Assembly (NCBI GenBank): GCA_914767715.1
Contig: OU612069.1
Location: forward strand, 13,825,387 to 13,889,386
DNA: 64,000 nt
Direction: 5' to 3'
DNA from: Membranipora membranacea
Taxonomy: Eukaryota > Bryozoa > Gymnolaemata > Cheilostomatida > Membraniporidae
Shown: positions 1 to 12,900 of the stretch, one piece after another
Layout of the letters: the number at the start of each line of letters is the position of its first letter
Numbering within the stretch: position 1 is the first letter of the stretch
Program-made: the position numbers and the translations under genes
The notes under the pieces: model-generated
Database searches by the model: none
The model's input: only the letters and a program-made list of their open reading frames with translations
Told to the model about the DNA's origin: nothing

Positions 1-299
1 TGTATCCAAAAACTCACAAATCCTGATGGCTCCTGCAAATTTTTTTGAACGAAACCCTTATTTAATGGGTCTGACATAAAATGTAGACAGCTGCCTGTAG
101 AAAAGCATGCTCTTAGATTTCGAGGAAAAACAACAAATATAACTGGAACAGCTCCTGCCAATGTTGCCAACCATTCCAATTTTTTAATTTCTTTTTTTAG
201 CAAATGCCGCTGAAAAGTCACAGGATAACCTGATCGACCACAACTATACTCCATTATTCATATAGTTATATATAAAAATAATAAACAGTAAACCATTAA

Positions 300-1250
300 A
301 AAATTGTTTTTTTTTTCTCATTCAATTATTGCTACACAATCAAATGGCTGCAACTTTACAAATTGGTTTATACTTTTATTTACACAATGCGTGAAATAGA
401 TTTCAGGTATAAAGAACAAATTTCGTTCATGGCAATAAGAGTTTTGGCAAAGAATAGGACGCCGACGGGTTGGTGAATGCCGATTCACCCCAGCAGTGAC
501 CGTTTGAATTTTGGGTGATGGTTAGTCACATGTTCCAAGATTAGTTTCCAAACACAAACAGAAATCTCCAGATCGTGAGGATGATCGGTCTAAATCTGTG
601 TAAGCGTTGGTCTCTAAATTGAAAAATTGAGTGCTCTACTGTAGCAGGTAATCCTGTGGCACTCTTCTCACACGTTCTACAACTAGAAAGAACATCATGT
701 GAGTAACAAATACAAGGTGATTGAAGGGGGGGATAGAGGATTTCAAAAACTCGAGAGTACAGTGCTACCTTGTCTGAGGCAAAGAAAGGAAAGGAAAGCT
801 AATGACCTTTGCCCAACATTAAATATCCTGATGTTCAGCCAATCAGAATTCAGAGTTGCTTCAACAACCAAGCTGTGAGGAAAGCCTCATTAACCATGAG
901 AAGCCAACTCATAAATACACAAACAATTTTAATCTAAAAAATCCATTTCTTACAAAATGGTTATTTTTTCTCATGTCGATTATTGCTACACAATCAAATG
1001 GCTGCAACTTTACAAATTGGTTTAAACATTTATTTACGCAATGCGTGAAATAAACTTCAGGTATAAACATCAAATTTCATTCATGGCGAGAATTTTGGCG
1101 AAGAATAGGACGCCGACAGGTTGGTGAATGCCGATTCACCCCAGCAGTGGCGTTTGAATTTTGGGTGATGGTTAGTCACACGTTCCAAGATTAGACACCA
1201 AACACAAACAGAAACCTCCAGATCGTGAGGATGATCGGTCTAAATCTGTG
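300..1250. repeat. Tandem copies of a ~650-bp repeat unit
   Basis: A full unit lies at about 300-950 and the first ~300 bp of a second copy follows at 951-1250 in the same direction. Both copies share the stretch around ATTGCTACACAATCAAATGG, a perfect hairpin GGTGAAT-GCCG-ATTCACC (about 471-488 and 1123-1140) and a GATCGTGAGGATGATCGGTC block. A third, diverged copy lies near 51.0-51.6 kb, also in this direction. No coding capacity is visible. It may be the terminal or internal repeat of a non-autonomous mobile element; its family is not recognised. Confidence 0.75.
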
Positions 1251-1355
1251 TTACAAAGGCAAGAAGAAGGGGAAAAGTTTCGCCATAAAATCTTAATGCT
1301 GTTTATTGTTTTGCAAATACAAGAAATTGCCATTGATTTTTCCCCAATATCTGTA

Positions 1356-1855
1356 TTAGTTTACATTTGGCTTCACATAATGTAAAAAAGCAGTTGATTT
1401 CCAGCGTCCTTTGGCACAAAGGATTGCATCAGCCATGCCAATCGAGGAATAGAAACTAGCACCACCACGTCGAAAGCCATGGGGCGTAAAATGCTCAGTG
1501 GCTCCACAATGCAAAAGATAATTTGTGAAGGTGGAGGCAGACAAATCAAATAACGGGTCCTCTGAATTCAAAGCATGTTTTTTAAGGTACCTCTTCAAAT
1601 TTGAACGGGGCAGATGGCCTTTTCATTAAAGGCATACAATTTCACTGATACAGGAACGCTGGAATGTTTAAAAGATTTAAAATGTATGATCAAAAACTTT
1701 GAGTATACAACTATATTTTTTCTGCATAACTGATCGGAAGGTGACAATGGTCGCCGTTTCAATGGTATGTATGAGGTGTGTATGCAGGTACGAGGAATTA
1801 TTTTTAATTGAAAACCATTCCATATCAGCATCAGGGAAAAACTGTTTCTGTTCAT
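1356..1855 (-). pseudogene. Decayed tyrosine recombinase (Crypton/DIRS-like) C-terminal fragment
   Basis: Read on the minus strand, the 1356-1598 frame contains HGFRRGG (the HxxR catalytic box), then GRW and an HYV tyrosine near the end, which is the order of the C-terminal catalytic motifs of tyrosine recombinases. The upstream part (1600-1855) is in another frame and ends in CPVQ. Shifting frame at about 1600 joins it to LKRYLKKH, giving the usual 'CPV..LK.YL' block of eukaryotic recombinase transposons. The N-terminal half is absent and the frame is broken, so it is a relic. I cannot tell Crypton from DIRS/Ngaro type because no partner genes or terminal repeats are clear. Confidence 0.7.
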
Positions 1856-2497
1856 TATTTTGATCTACAAAAAATTACCAGGAACTGGTTTTCCATAATA
1901 AAGATAAAAAATTATGAGCATTGCGGTAAACTTTGCAAAAAATGTAACAACAAAAATAGAATTCATAATAATATAAAATAAATTCAAACAGTGAAAAATT
2001 AAGGACAATTCTATCCGTTTCCGTAATAAACCCTTCCAAAGGGTGATGATACATCAGATGCAATTAATTCTTTTGCCTGTCATAACCAGCTGGCTGTTGA
2101 CGCACTACACACAACAGCGCAAATGTTAATAATGTACATACTGATGAATCAAAATATGGAAAAACCCTTTGATTTCAAAAAAATATACTCAAACATACAA
2201 TTCTTATTCTCACCTTAATTTGGAGACCTCATTGAGATCGTAGATGCCCTTAAAACCGAGCATTAGTAAATAATAAACCAATATGATTCAACATTATAGG
2301 TAATAATCAAGTTAAGTAGCAATGATGTAGCAAGTTACAATTCTATGTTACAAAACTAGTTGAGTTTAAAGACCTTGTTGATATTGAATATGCCCTTAAA
2401 ACAGAGCTTACACAAAAATGAATCAATATGGTTTGAACTGTAGATTATAATCAATAATATAATAGATTATATCGATTGTACTTATTTAGCAATTTGT
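1856..2497. other. Non-coding spacer and 3' flank of METTL27-like gene 1
   Basis: AT-rich DNA with no supported exon. It should include the 3'UTR of the minus-strand methyltransferase gene whose stop codon is at 2498. Two loosely similar segments (around 2225-2280 and 2360-2410, each with a GATCGTAGATGCCC-like or related stretch ending in CCTTAAAAC) suggest a small local duplication. Confidence 0.4.
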
Positions 2498-5400
2498 CTA
2501 CAGTTTTTTAATTACAAAAAGTAAACCAGAGTCTCCGTCCGCCCGATCGTAGAACTTGTCAAATTCTTGGTCCTCCACGATCTGAGCTTTACCTTCTTTG
2601 ACTAACTGTTGTATACATGGCCTTAAGGTCTGCAAGTCTTCATCTTTCTCTACATACCACGCTCTCATGGTGATCATCGCAAACCCGCCTGGAAGAAAAA
2701 AGTATTGTCATATCGGCTGCAATTTACTGCTCACTAATGCTTCCAATATGAAGTAAACTGCAGGAAAAACTGGTCATTCCTAGTCCTTCCATTATGGTAA
2801 GGGCATTTATCAATGAAAAATGCAAAGCTTGGTGTTTGTGTTTGGCAGAAATATGTGAAAGCAGCAGAGGAAACAGGCAGAAGTGTTCGCAATTACAAGC
2901 TAAAAAGAAAAAATTTAATACGATATCATCTGATGCATTTGCTACATTTGATAACTATTATATCATTATTTTAACAGGTACCAACTGATGCATTTGTAAT
3001 AATGTAGGCCGTAGAGTACATATTACCACTGGATTAAATTGATTTGACGAATGATGATCAGGAGAGGAGATACCGCAAAAATGGGTCAAACTTTAACCTG
3101 GTGATCTATTTGGATTGTCTATACCTGGTTTGATAATCTTGATCATCTCTCGAATAGATCGTGCCTTGATATGTCCGGGGATAAAAGCGCTTACAGAGAC
3201 AGCCATGTCATAATAATCTAAAACAGATAATACTGTTATCTATTACAAGATATCCAAGGCTGGCAGAATACTTGATGCCTTATTTGCCAGACACAAACTT
3301 AAGTGATGTACAACACGCAGCAGGTTCTTGTTATGTAGTTAGGAGTCGTATAACCTTTTTACGTTATGGAGACAACTCCCCACACACATTTGTTTGGCGG
3401 CCATCGAAGTCAAGTCAGACAATGGCCATTTTCGGTAAGAAAACTACAATTCAGTGACTTGTATGTACGTAATAGTTCTCAGTTGCTTCCTTATTTTCTG
3501 TAGGTACAAGACGATCAAAATTTGATTATTACTTACTTTCTGGAATACCAGTGTCCAAGTCAAAATACTGCTGGTATGTCTTACTGTACACTCCTTGCTG
3601 CTTGACTTGCTTCAGCATCTCTCTCGATGGATCCAGTCCGTCTATGTTTTTGTATGCTATATTTTTCAACTTCAACAGAAAAAATTGGCAACAATTATTT
3701 AAATCGAAATGTTGACCAGTACAGAGATACTCAAACGATCTTGTGTCAACACAAGTCATGGAGGATGTCATGTCAAGGTAAAGGTCATCTCCAGAGTAAT
3801 CAAATAAAGACAGCAACACTGTTGGGTGATGAACCAATTCGCCACAAGATATTTTAGTCTCTCACAAACATTGGATGTAGCTTATGCGAGTTAGTGGCAT
3901 TACATTATCAACCACTTACTCCAAAATTGGACCGTCTGAGCACTTAGACTATACTACCATCAATTTGGGCATCATTTAACTACTTCAAACTAACTTGTAC
4001 TGGGAGATCTTTACCTCATTTCCGAGTAATCCTGGTCCGCATCCGATATCCAGAATTCTAGCTTTTGTGTTACCTGTATAATAAGAAGTTTGAATGATAC
4101 TACTGGTATACAGGGAGTTATGAGCTATCTATTCTCTCAAGGCAGGCAAGCATTCATGTTGTCCGCAATTCTGTTGGGGAAAACTTCAGCATGGGAGATA
4201 AGTCATTTCAGATAAGTTGATATATTCCTGGCCTTCGATTTGATTAACATCAAGAGTTACTTTTAACTACTGCATTATCATTTATAAACTCTCAAGGAAA
4301 CCTCTTTAATCAAATAAATAAATAAGAAATTAATTTGCAAAAACACAAGAAAAAGATAGCCCAAATAAACTATTTCCGCTGCTCACCTAGTAGATATTTG
4401 TGAACACACTGAGCTGCCAGTTTGTGGGCCTGATACTGAGCTATACTGAGCATATCTCTCTCATATGTGCTGGCCAACTCATCATATATCCTCACCCGAT
4501 CCTCGTCAGATAACAAACTGCGAGGTCCTATGATTTTACCATCATCTATCCACCTCATTGCCTGTGCGAATAATGAAAATAATAATTTATAAAAAAATTT
4601 AGAATCAGAGTGACTTTAGCTCATAATCAAAAGGCATATTAGCATTAAATAAATAATGATATCCTCTGTTTTTATGTGTTAAATGCAATAAATAAAAAAC
4701 CGCTGGGTGAAGGGATGATCATCACATATACAGATGAGTTGCAGTGCGATGGGCACAGTGTCAGTCGAAAGAACAGCTGACACCATCACTGAAAGTACAT
4801 CAAAGGCAACCTAACTGTGTTCATTATATATACTCTGAGAGCATAGCATTATCTCATAATGGACTGGACCAAGGATGTTCCCTGGTATAGAACCGCCTCT
4901 ATTGTTCTAGAATTAAACGATAGGTACATTTTAGGACCGTCAGTCTGAGTTGTCACTACATGGCAAAAGGTGACATAACTCTTGAGTACACTAAATTGAC
5001 AACAAAAGGGAAGGGATATTGGCAATGGAAGCGTCATATGACTGCCATATAACAATTAACAATTTATATCATTTTTTATAGTATATAGACTACACCTGGA
5101 TTGCTAGGGGCTGAGACTTTCAAACAAGAACCCTCCCCATGCTGCAGTTGCCTTAACCGCTGGCAGTGATTAGCAAGCATGCTAATGCATTGTGCCATCT
5201 CACTATAGAATCTCACAAAAAATGTAATCGATAAAATATAAACCTGAGGACCCATGGGGTGGGGTTTGAACAATCAATCAGGAATGCTCCCTAAGGCGTA
5301 CACAAACCCAAGACTCCTGCGGCTATATCATGTGACCCTGCTTGCATTTCAGTTGCTCCTCCTTCACAGCTTAGCCACAAATTCATTAGAGCCTTACCAG

Positions 5401-7758
5401 TGCAGGTGAAGCAATTGTAATTGTAATTGTAATTGTAATTGTAATTGTAATTGTAATTGTAATTGTAATTGTAATTGTAATTGTAATTGTAATTGTAATT
5501 GTAATTGTAATTGTAATTGTAATTGTAATTGTAATTGTAATTGTAATTGTATTGTATCACATTCTGCCATACTCAATATATATGTATACGAGATGATATC
5601 GAATGTACGTAAGTGTGGGTTAAAAAACTGGTAGCTGCAAAAATAAAAAATGCATAACTAAAAGGTCATAGGTGATAGGTCATAAGATAGTTAAAAAAAC
5701 TGTTAGACGTCTTTGTGGTTCTGCATCGTTTTGGACGGAATACTTGTTTGGCTCGAGAGGAAGTTCTGTTACTGTTAAAACTAAAGCTACTATTAAGTGG
5801 ATGGGATTCATCGTTTAAAATCTTTGTGAAGTGACTGTATGAGCTATCAAAGAGAAAATTGCAAAGATAGGGAATGCGTTACATTCCTAGCCGATCTTCA
5901 TAGTCATGATCAGGCAGTATAATCTTTGAGGCTGAGCGCTGGAGACGCTCTAATCTTTCACAGTTTGTGTCACCAATGAGGGAAAACCATGCAGGCGAGG
6001 CATAACAGATAATGGGATTTACTAGGCAGTGTATTATATTAGTCAATATCATTGTTTGGATATAGCCACAGACGAAGTAATGTGGGTAATCAGAACACCA
6101 TTAAACATCCAGGATAGGTCTACCGCAAAAGTGCATGCATGTATAGTGTCCCTCCCACCAATAAAAGTCATGTGATTGTAGCAACAACCGATCATGTGAT
6201 GTAAGCATGGTAGGACTTTTCCGAGGGTAACTAATCGATCGATCCGGCATATTTCCAGTCTGTGGTTATGTAAGCTATGGAAAATTTGAGATATTGCCTT
6301 GTGCTTTCAGCATGATCAGCGTCTCCCTTCCCAGAAAATTAACATAAATTTTTTTTTGCTGATATGACCAGTGAAGGAAATTCGATTAGGATCAAAGTGT
6401 TTGTTATGTGCCATTCGGTGACGAGTTTTTTTTTTATCATTAATGACACATCCAGGCTTGCTTTGTCTTGTATAAAGTATGCACATTTATTTCATAGGGA
6501 GATGCATTGAAAATTATTTCAAGCTCTGATTTGTACCTTTAGGCTTGATGTTACGGTTTCAAAGCAAATATGATTGGAATCAAAACTGCAGGCCTCAAAA
6601 TTGATACTGGAAATTGTAAGATTATACAATGATTCCATCTCATATGGATAACCTGCTTCCTGCATTCAATCTTAAAAATATTCCTTGCATCGCAATTTTT
6701 ACACTGGCTGCACCATATTGAAAGTATGGTTAACTATACCGAGAATAGACTGATTCCTCATTGAATATGGCGTGATAATTATGTTGAATGACTTGAAGCC
6801 GCCTGCATGAGGTTTTACAAGGTCACCTGGCACTTGAAATGTGTTGCCTAAATACTCATTTTTTTGAGATTATCAATGCATATGTTTCCTCTAACCAAGA
6901 GGAGAATGTGTGGTTAATTTGATAATATATATTTGAGGTTAAGCCCATCAAAAAATATGAATTATATAATCTCTAGTTTTGAATGAAAAATATTTATTGC
7001 ATCATAATTAATCCTGGAGCAAGATGGATTGCTATATGGAAAACCATTGCCTATTCAATATATACTAGCCCTGCTTGGGAAGTGATTGTGAACTTTTGTG
7101 GACAATTTTGTGTGCTATATTGGTTAAGGATTTCTGCTTCAAAGAGACGTTCCACAATCCAAACTTAAACACTGCCACATTTTTTGAGAATAATGGTATA
7201 AAGTATGTAGAAAAAACTTTCTAACCAGTGGCAACATCATTGAATATAAATTGAGAAACTTGCTTTCCAGAATTATAAGAAAATAGGCAAATTCGCGACC
7301 TGTTCCACTGTAATAAAATTGATTATTAATAATCAGTGTAAAATCCCATACGGAGTTGAGAGCTACTGCGTATGGGATTTTACACTGATTATTAATAATC
7401 AATTTTATTACAGTGGAGCAGGTCGCGAATTTGCCTATTGGCAGGATGTAGAATAAAAGCCTATGCCTTTCAATTATTTTGCTATGTATGTTAACTGTGG
7501 CTTTAGCCATGTTAAACTCCAAAACAAATCTATAAGTGTCCAAATGCCTGACTAGTGATGGTGTGCTTTGATTTTCCAATCGGGTTTCCCAGGTAGGGTT
7601 TCTTGCATCTTTGCATAATAGTCGAGAGTTGCTATGAGTCAGTGCCCATTAAAATTAACCCTTAAAACTAAATAAGCCATCAAAAATAGATTCAATTTGT
7701 ATCTTACCTTCGCTCTGATCTCCTCCTCCGATAGGCTGGATCTCTCTGTCACAGACAT
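2498..7758 (-). CDS. METTL27-like class I SAM-dependent methyltransferase, copy 1
   Basis: Six coding exons on the minus strand: 7758-7708, 4561-4387, 4073-4015, 3669-3537, 3217-3125, 2688-2498. All junctions are GT-AG and phases sum to 702 nt (233 residues plus stop). The start is the ATG of MSVTERSSLSEEEIRAK. Exon 2 carries the helical segment with YDELASTYERDM. The SAM-binding motif I, ILDIGCGPG, is at residues 82-90, and the acidic residue ending strand 2 lies in NIDGLDPS near 108. The YYDMAVSVSAF segment (about 141) and the C-terminal GDSGLLFVIKK strand complete a Rossmann-type fold. The family (METTL27/WBSCR27) is a predicted small-molecule or protein methyltransferase of unknown substrate. 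Intron 1 is 3.1 kb and holds a hexamer array and a large hairpin. The tandem neighbour at 10-13.5 kb is its paralogue. Confidence 0.88.
5412..5556. repeat. Hexanucleotide microsatellite (AATTGT)n
   Basis: About 24 almost perfect copies of a GTAATT/AATTGT hexamer lie in intron 1 of METTL27-like gene 1. Translation gives artefactual NYNYNY or QLQLQL frames, which are not genes. Copy number is likely to vary between individuals. Confidence 0.97.
7282..7439. repeat. Near-perfect 69-bp inverted repeat (hairpin)
   Basis: The arm at 7282-7350 is the reverse complement of 7371-7439, with one mismatch seen, around a 20-bp loop. It lies in intron 1 of METTL27-like gene 1, about 270 bp downstream of exon 1 in transcript direction. 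A transcript of the intron would fold into a long stable hairpin. It may be a young fold-back element or a snap-back replication product. No clear target-site duplication is seen. Confidence 0.95.
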
Positions 7759-9986
7759 TGCAGCTTCTGGAATGCGGTTTCGGTATCGATGCAAATCGAA
7801 AAAAGAACTTTGCTCAATGAACAGTAATTTAGATATGAGTACTGTTGTCCTCAAAGTTTAAACGATGTTTGATATGAATATGGAAATTATCTGATGCCCG
7901 CAGTTGTTTATAAACCCCTGGTGAACAGTGCATATGAGGCCTTCGCTTGACTAGGGTTTTATTGATAAATGTCATATTATACTCCCTGTAAATTGCTCCT
8001 GCTAAACTGCAGGATATTCATTTTTTGCTTTTCCTTATTTCCCTGTCTACATTAATTGAATTTAATATTTACTGTATGATCCTGATAAAGCGCTGTTTTT
8101 TGTACATTACTTTGGATTAATAAACAATATACATAAATAAGAAAATCCTGATTCATTTATTAAGCTATCTGGGTGTTGACCTCTCGCTACAGTTCCAGCT
8201 GACACTAAAACCGCTTTTCAGATTGTGAAACCATATTTGGCAGCTGTCAATGATGATGCAGTTTCCTGACAGAAACGGATTGGATTATCAGGTGAATGAA
8301 CCTTTTTTTATCTAGAGGGGCACAATTATTTTAGTGAATGACCATTAACCCTTTGATATCAATTGACTACACCACTGCAAATTTGATGCGGTCATAGTGT
8401 TAGCCAATATTTTGCCTGTTTATATTAATTAGTTTTGACCCTCCCTTACCAATGAGAGGAACCACACATATAATTTTATGAGGTCAATTTATCAAGCTGT
8501 TTACATTTGTTGGCAATGGGCATTGTGTTGTCATACAATCATAAAACAGATTGGCGTACACATTTTTAAACATTATATCATCCACGCCGTTCAGGGACCA
8601 ATTTTTCAGATTGGAAGATAATACTACCCTGAGCCGGCAGAACGCTTTCATGATGATAAATATGAGATATCCAGATATGATCGATTTTATTATCTTGGTG
8701 TATAAACTTTATTCGCCCAGGGATCACCGGCCTGATCATCTTTGTTTATGACATTTTCCTTCTTCTTATCACCTAAAGGAAGCAGACAGCTATAATCAGC
8801 TGGGGGGGGGTCAATAACTCAGATGTCGGTAACTCAGATGCTCAGATGTCGGGAAGTGAACTTTGTAACGTGACCGATATAGTTATCTGGTGAATGACCT
8901 TGTTTTCACAAGGGGGGGGGGGGAGAAATTAACTAGACAGATATTCAATGTGGTACTCAGGTTTTGTTTCAATCACCAGGGCCTTAGTCTAGGAAAATAG
9001 TAGGGGAGGGTGTGAAGTAAGGTATTGTAAGCTCCTCTTTTGTAGTCTGGGGTTAGCCTCAGCCTCCAACAAAGCGTTTGATGATATAAATTGAAGCACG
9101 TGGAAAGCACCAAATGAGCTGAATCTGATTTGGATGATTCAAAAAGATAGTTAATTTACTTAGCTTTCTAGGGGAGGCCGTACCTGCCTGCCTGCCCTAT
9201 AACTACGGGCCTGATTCATGGTTTGGCATAGAGCATAATGATTTATGTTGGCCACCTTATCACACTGGCTATTCACTGATTTTCCTTCTCTAATGTTAGG
9301 CCGCCCAAAAATGGTCTTAGATAATAACTTGAATGATGATCTCCTTCCAAGCACAATAAATATTTGCTCAGCAATTGGTAATATGACTATATTTAGAACT
9401 AGTTTGAGCCCAACCATTCAATTAACCGTAGCATTGAGATCAGTCCAAATGTGTTTGAGTATCCAAACTAAACAAACCAACACTAAACAAACCAACACTA
9501 ACCAAACCCAACCAGCAATCAGAAAAAGTTAGAATTCATATCAAAAAATGGGCAAAGGAAAATAAAGCCAATTTTTTGCACTCTGTTGCTTTGTTGTAGA
9601 GAGAGAATTTCAAAAAATTGATCCGCAAGCTGTGTGTTTTTTACCTCAAAGAATACAGGCTCTGACAATGAACTCCGCATATACAAAAGTTTACTATGAC
9701 ATAGAGGTCATACAACCCAATAGGTAATCGGATATTTATTTTTATTTTCATTTTCATGTATTTTTTATATCATTTTATTTTGTATTTAATTCATTCCTAT
9801 CATTCATATTTAAATCACATTGGTTTGACTAATTCTTTTTCAATGTCTCCTATGACAAAAATGAAGTAGAAAAACAAAGATCCAATCAGATTAAAAGCCA
9901 ATGATGAGCGTTTAAATTGTCAGTCCTTGTCTATCAAGGAGGTAACTCCTAATCAGATAACTGAGAAAACGCTTCATTATCTAAAT
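7759..9986. other. Spacer between the two METTL27-like genes
   Basis: This 2.2-kb stretch holds the probable promoter/5'UTR of copy 1 (right of 7758) and the 3'UTR of copy 2 (left of 9987). Poly-G runs occur near 8802-8811 and 8910-8923. A short repeat at 9160-9215 (TTAGCTTTCTAGGGGAGGC... GGCCTGA) recurs at 16330-16380, where it forms a hairpin. An A/C-rich minisatellite lies at about 9467-9515. No supported exon is seen. Confidence 0.5.
9467..9515. repeat. A/C-rich minisatellite
   Basis: Tandem AAACAAACCAACACT-type units, about three imperfect copies. Confidence 0.75.
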
Positions 9987-12900
9987 CTACAACTTTTTGA
10001 TAACAAGAAGCAAACCAGAATCACCGTCTTCCCGATTGTAAAACCTGTCAAATTCTCTATCCTCGATGATTTCTGCTTTGCCCTCATTGACTAGCTGTTG
10101 TATACACGGCCTTAATGTCTGTAAGTCTTCATCTTGTGCTACATATCGTGCCCTCATAGTGATCATGGCAAATCCTCCTGAAATCAAATCACATTACTTG
10201 TTCAATTGAATTGTCATGGATTTATGCCAATAATACAACAAGGAACAATCTGTTATCATAGTATAAACAGTAATGGTGTTACAATTGTTTATTAAAAGGT
10301 TGATTTAAAACAAGTTGTCATATCACATACCACATACTGGAGCATTGGCGGCAAAATAAAGGTTAGCTTAAGGGCGAGGCTGCACTCAGTTGCTCTCTGT
10401 TTGCAGGCAGGTTGGAGCAACCCTGATGGCCAACCAATCCCCAGTAGTTGATGGACTGCAGTTGAATTCGAACCCACGACCTTCGGTGTTTATGCCATTA
10501 GATTTACCAGTCAAAGGTAGATCAAGTTTGACTTATTTTGCCTGCATTACGCCACAGGTATCAGTAATAAAGTGAATTAAAATAAGGTGAAATAATATAG
10601 ATCTCTCAGTGGATGGGAGCAATTCTAAATGCGGGCAAACTTGATCAAACTTGAACTAAATCTTAGGTATTGAAGAGGAATAATGCATTGAAGCAATACC
10701 TGGTTTGATGATCCTGACCATCTCCTGAACGGCTCGGGCTTCGATGTGTCCGGGGATAAAAGCGCTCACGGAGACTGCCATATCATAGTAATCTGGAAAA
10801 TGTAGTTGATATTTATCTAAATTATTGTTCCAGTGGTCAAGGACACACCCTGTAACGAATTATAGTAGTTCTCAGTCTCTTAGCGGAGCAGCATGTGCAA
10901 CGAAGTCAGAAGTTTAACCTAAAAATATACCACTACCAGAAATGAAGTTGGGGAAAACAATTGTTAGAGCTGAACTTGCTGTTTTCTGAGTTCACAAAAC
11001 ACAGTACTTTTCATACTTTTCATTGTCACCTTTTGTCAAACCATTATTTGAGTACTCTTATAGACCGGCAAACAAGGAACCTGGGGAGTACCAAGTCGAT
11101 AATATGGTCTGATCGGTCAAATCCTTTTTTTGATCAGGCCATAGGAAGATATCTAAATACAGACCGATGCACTTCTATAATCAGGAAACTAGTACAGCTG
11201 ATGTTATCGACAAAATTCTTCTGGGTAATATCTATGGATAGAGTTAGAAATTATCCCCCTGCTCATCTCTGATGTAAACATAGGTATGTACTGTACAAGC
11301 CAAGTAAACAGCTACTTATCAACATAAGAGACCTGTAAATTCAGCAACAAAGTTTAAATGACCTGTGTGCAGTGAATGTCTCCTGACCATGTAAATATTT
11401 TTTTTTTTAATTGATGTGGACAAAATCAGTAATTGAGAGCTTATGGAAGTGGCAGCTTTTAATCTTGCCCAGTACATACCTCACATATGCATCAGCGATA
11501 AGCAGGGCCGAGAATTTCCCAAAATTAACATATCTACACCCAGAAGTGCTATAAATTCTTTCATTGTAAAAAGATTGCCTAACTAATGCAGAACCAGCTG
11601 CCAGATTTTATATTGCTTTGGTCTTAAAGTTTGTTAATCTGTGGTATTGGTCATCCAACAAAATATTGTAAAGTTTACACTATAACGACAAAAATCTGTC
11701 TGAACCATTGAGGAAATGATCTTACCTTCTTGAATGCCACTATCCATACCAAAATATTGCTGATAGGTCTGTGAGTACAATCCCTGGTCATTGGAAAGCT
11801 TCAGCATCTCACTTGACGGGTCCAGTCCGTCTATGTTTTTGTATGAATAGTCTTTCAGCTGAAACCACAATTAAACAATGGTTATATGAACACCACCGAT
11901 TTTTCGACAACACATGGAGCAAAATTCGATTTCTGATTACCGTGTGTAACATATTATTTGTGTTTGCTAATGTGGCTCGATCAATGTTCAGCTATGGCTA
12001 GTTAAGATCTTCAGTTTGTGTCACAGAACATTTCTATTTTTAATAGCATTTATAAAAGTGGTTAGCGTGATCTTGAATGGAATGGGATCTCTGACGTAAT
12101 GCCACCTTCCTACAAGACTAATATATGGATTAACTTGTTCATATCCTGTACCTCCTTTGCGAGTAGACCAGTGCCGCAACCAATGTCCAAAATTCTTGCC
12201 TCAGCATTTCCTGTGATGCAGAAGGACAAATGAGAATGCAACTAAATGATAATGAATTGCTAAAATCGTGCAAATCCTAGTTTACAGTTGCGGTTGATTG
12301 TGCAGGCATAATAATATGATCTTTGGCGGCTGTGAGAGCTTGTGCCAGCAAATGGTAATGGTTGCAGTAATTACATGCAGTGAAAGCAGGGATGTTTGCC
12401 TAACCAGCAATCAAGAGGTGTTGTCAGCAAATGATCATTGAATAACTTTGGTACCTTCATGCCATAGGGGTAAACATCTAACATATTGAACAGGGCCCTT
12501 GAGAAGACCACACAGAGTATGAAACGGAACGTCTTAAAAACAAAAGGCGTTGCGCTCACCTTTGAGATGACTGTGTATGAACTGAGCAGCTAATTTATGA
12601 GCCTGGTAATGTGCTATACCGAGCATATCTTTATCGTAAAAGCCAGCCAATACATCGTATATCTTAACGCGATCATCGTTTGATAGTTCACTGCGGGGGC
12701 ATATTAATGATCCTTCGATCCAGTTCATCGCCTGAATAATGGAAACCAGTAGGTTGGTATTGCAAGAATTTCAACTTTTCTGTTGTGAGGGGTCACTTGA
12801 ATCAAGGAGTTAACTCCTTGCTTGAAGGAAAATGGTCTTAGTTATTTGGGGTCCTCAAAGTCAGATAGAGAAAACAACATTCATGCAGTTTGCATGTCAA

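Noticed and set aside
300-1250. Known small RNA (U3, 7SK, spliced leader) in the repeat unit
   Set aside because: Stem-loops are present, but the diagnostic boxes of those RNAs as I know them are not.
5291-5576. NYNYNY and QLQLQL open frames
   Set aside because: Translation of a hexanucleotide microsatellite; no flanking splice or coding signal.
7139-7579. 146-residue minus-strand open frame
   Set aside because: It runs through both arms of the 69-bp inverted repeat and has no family motif; open by chance.
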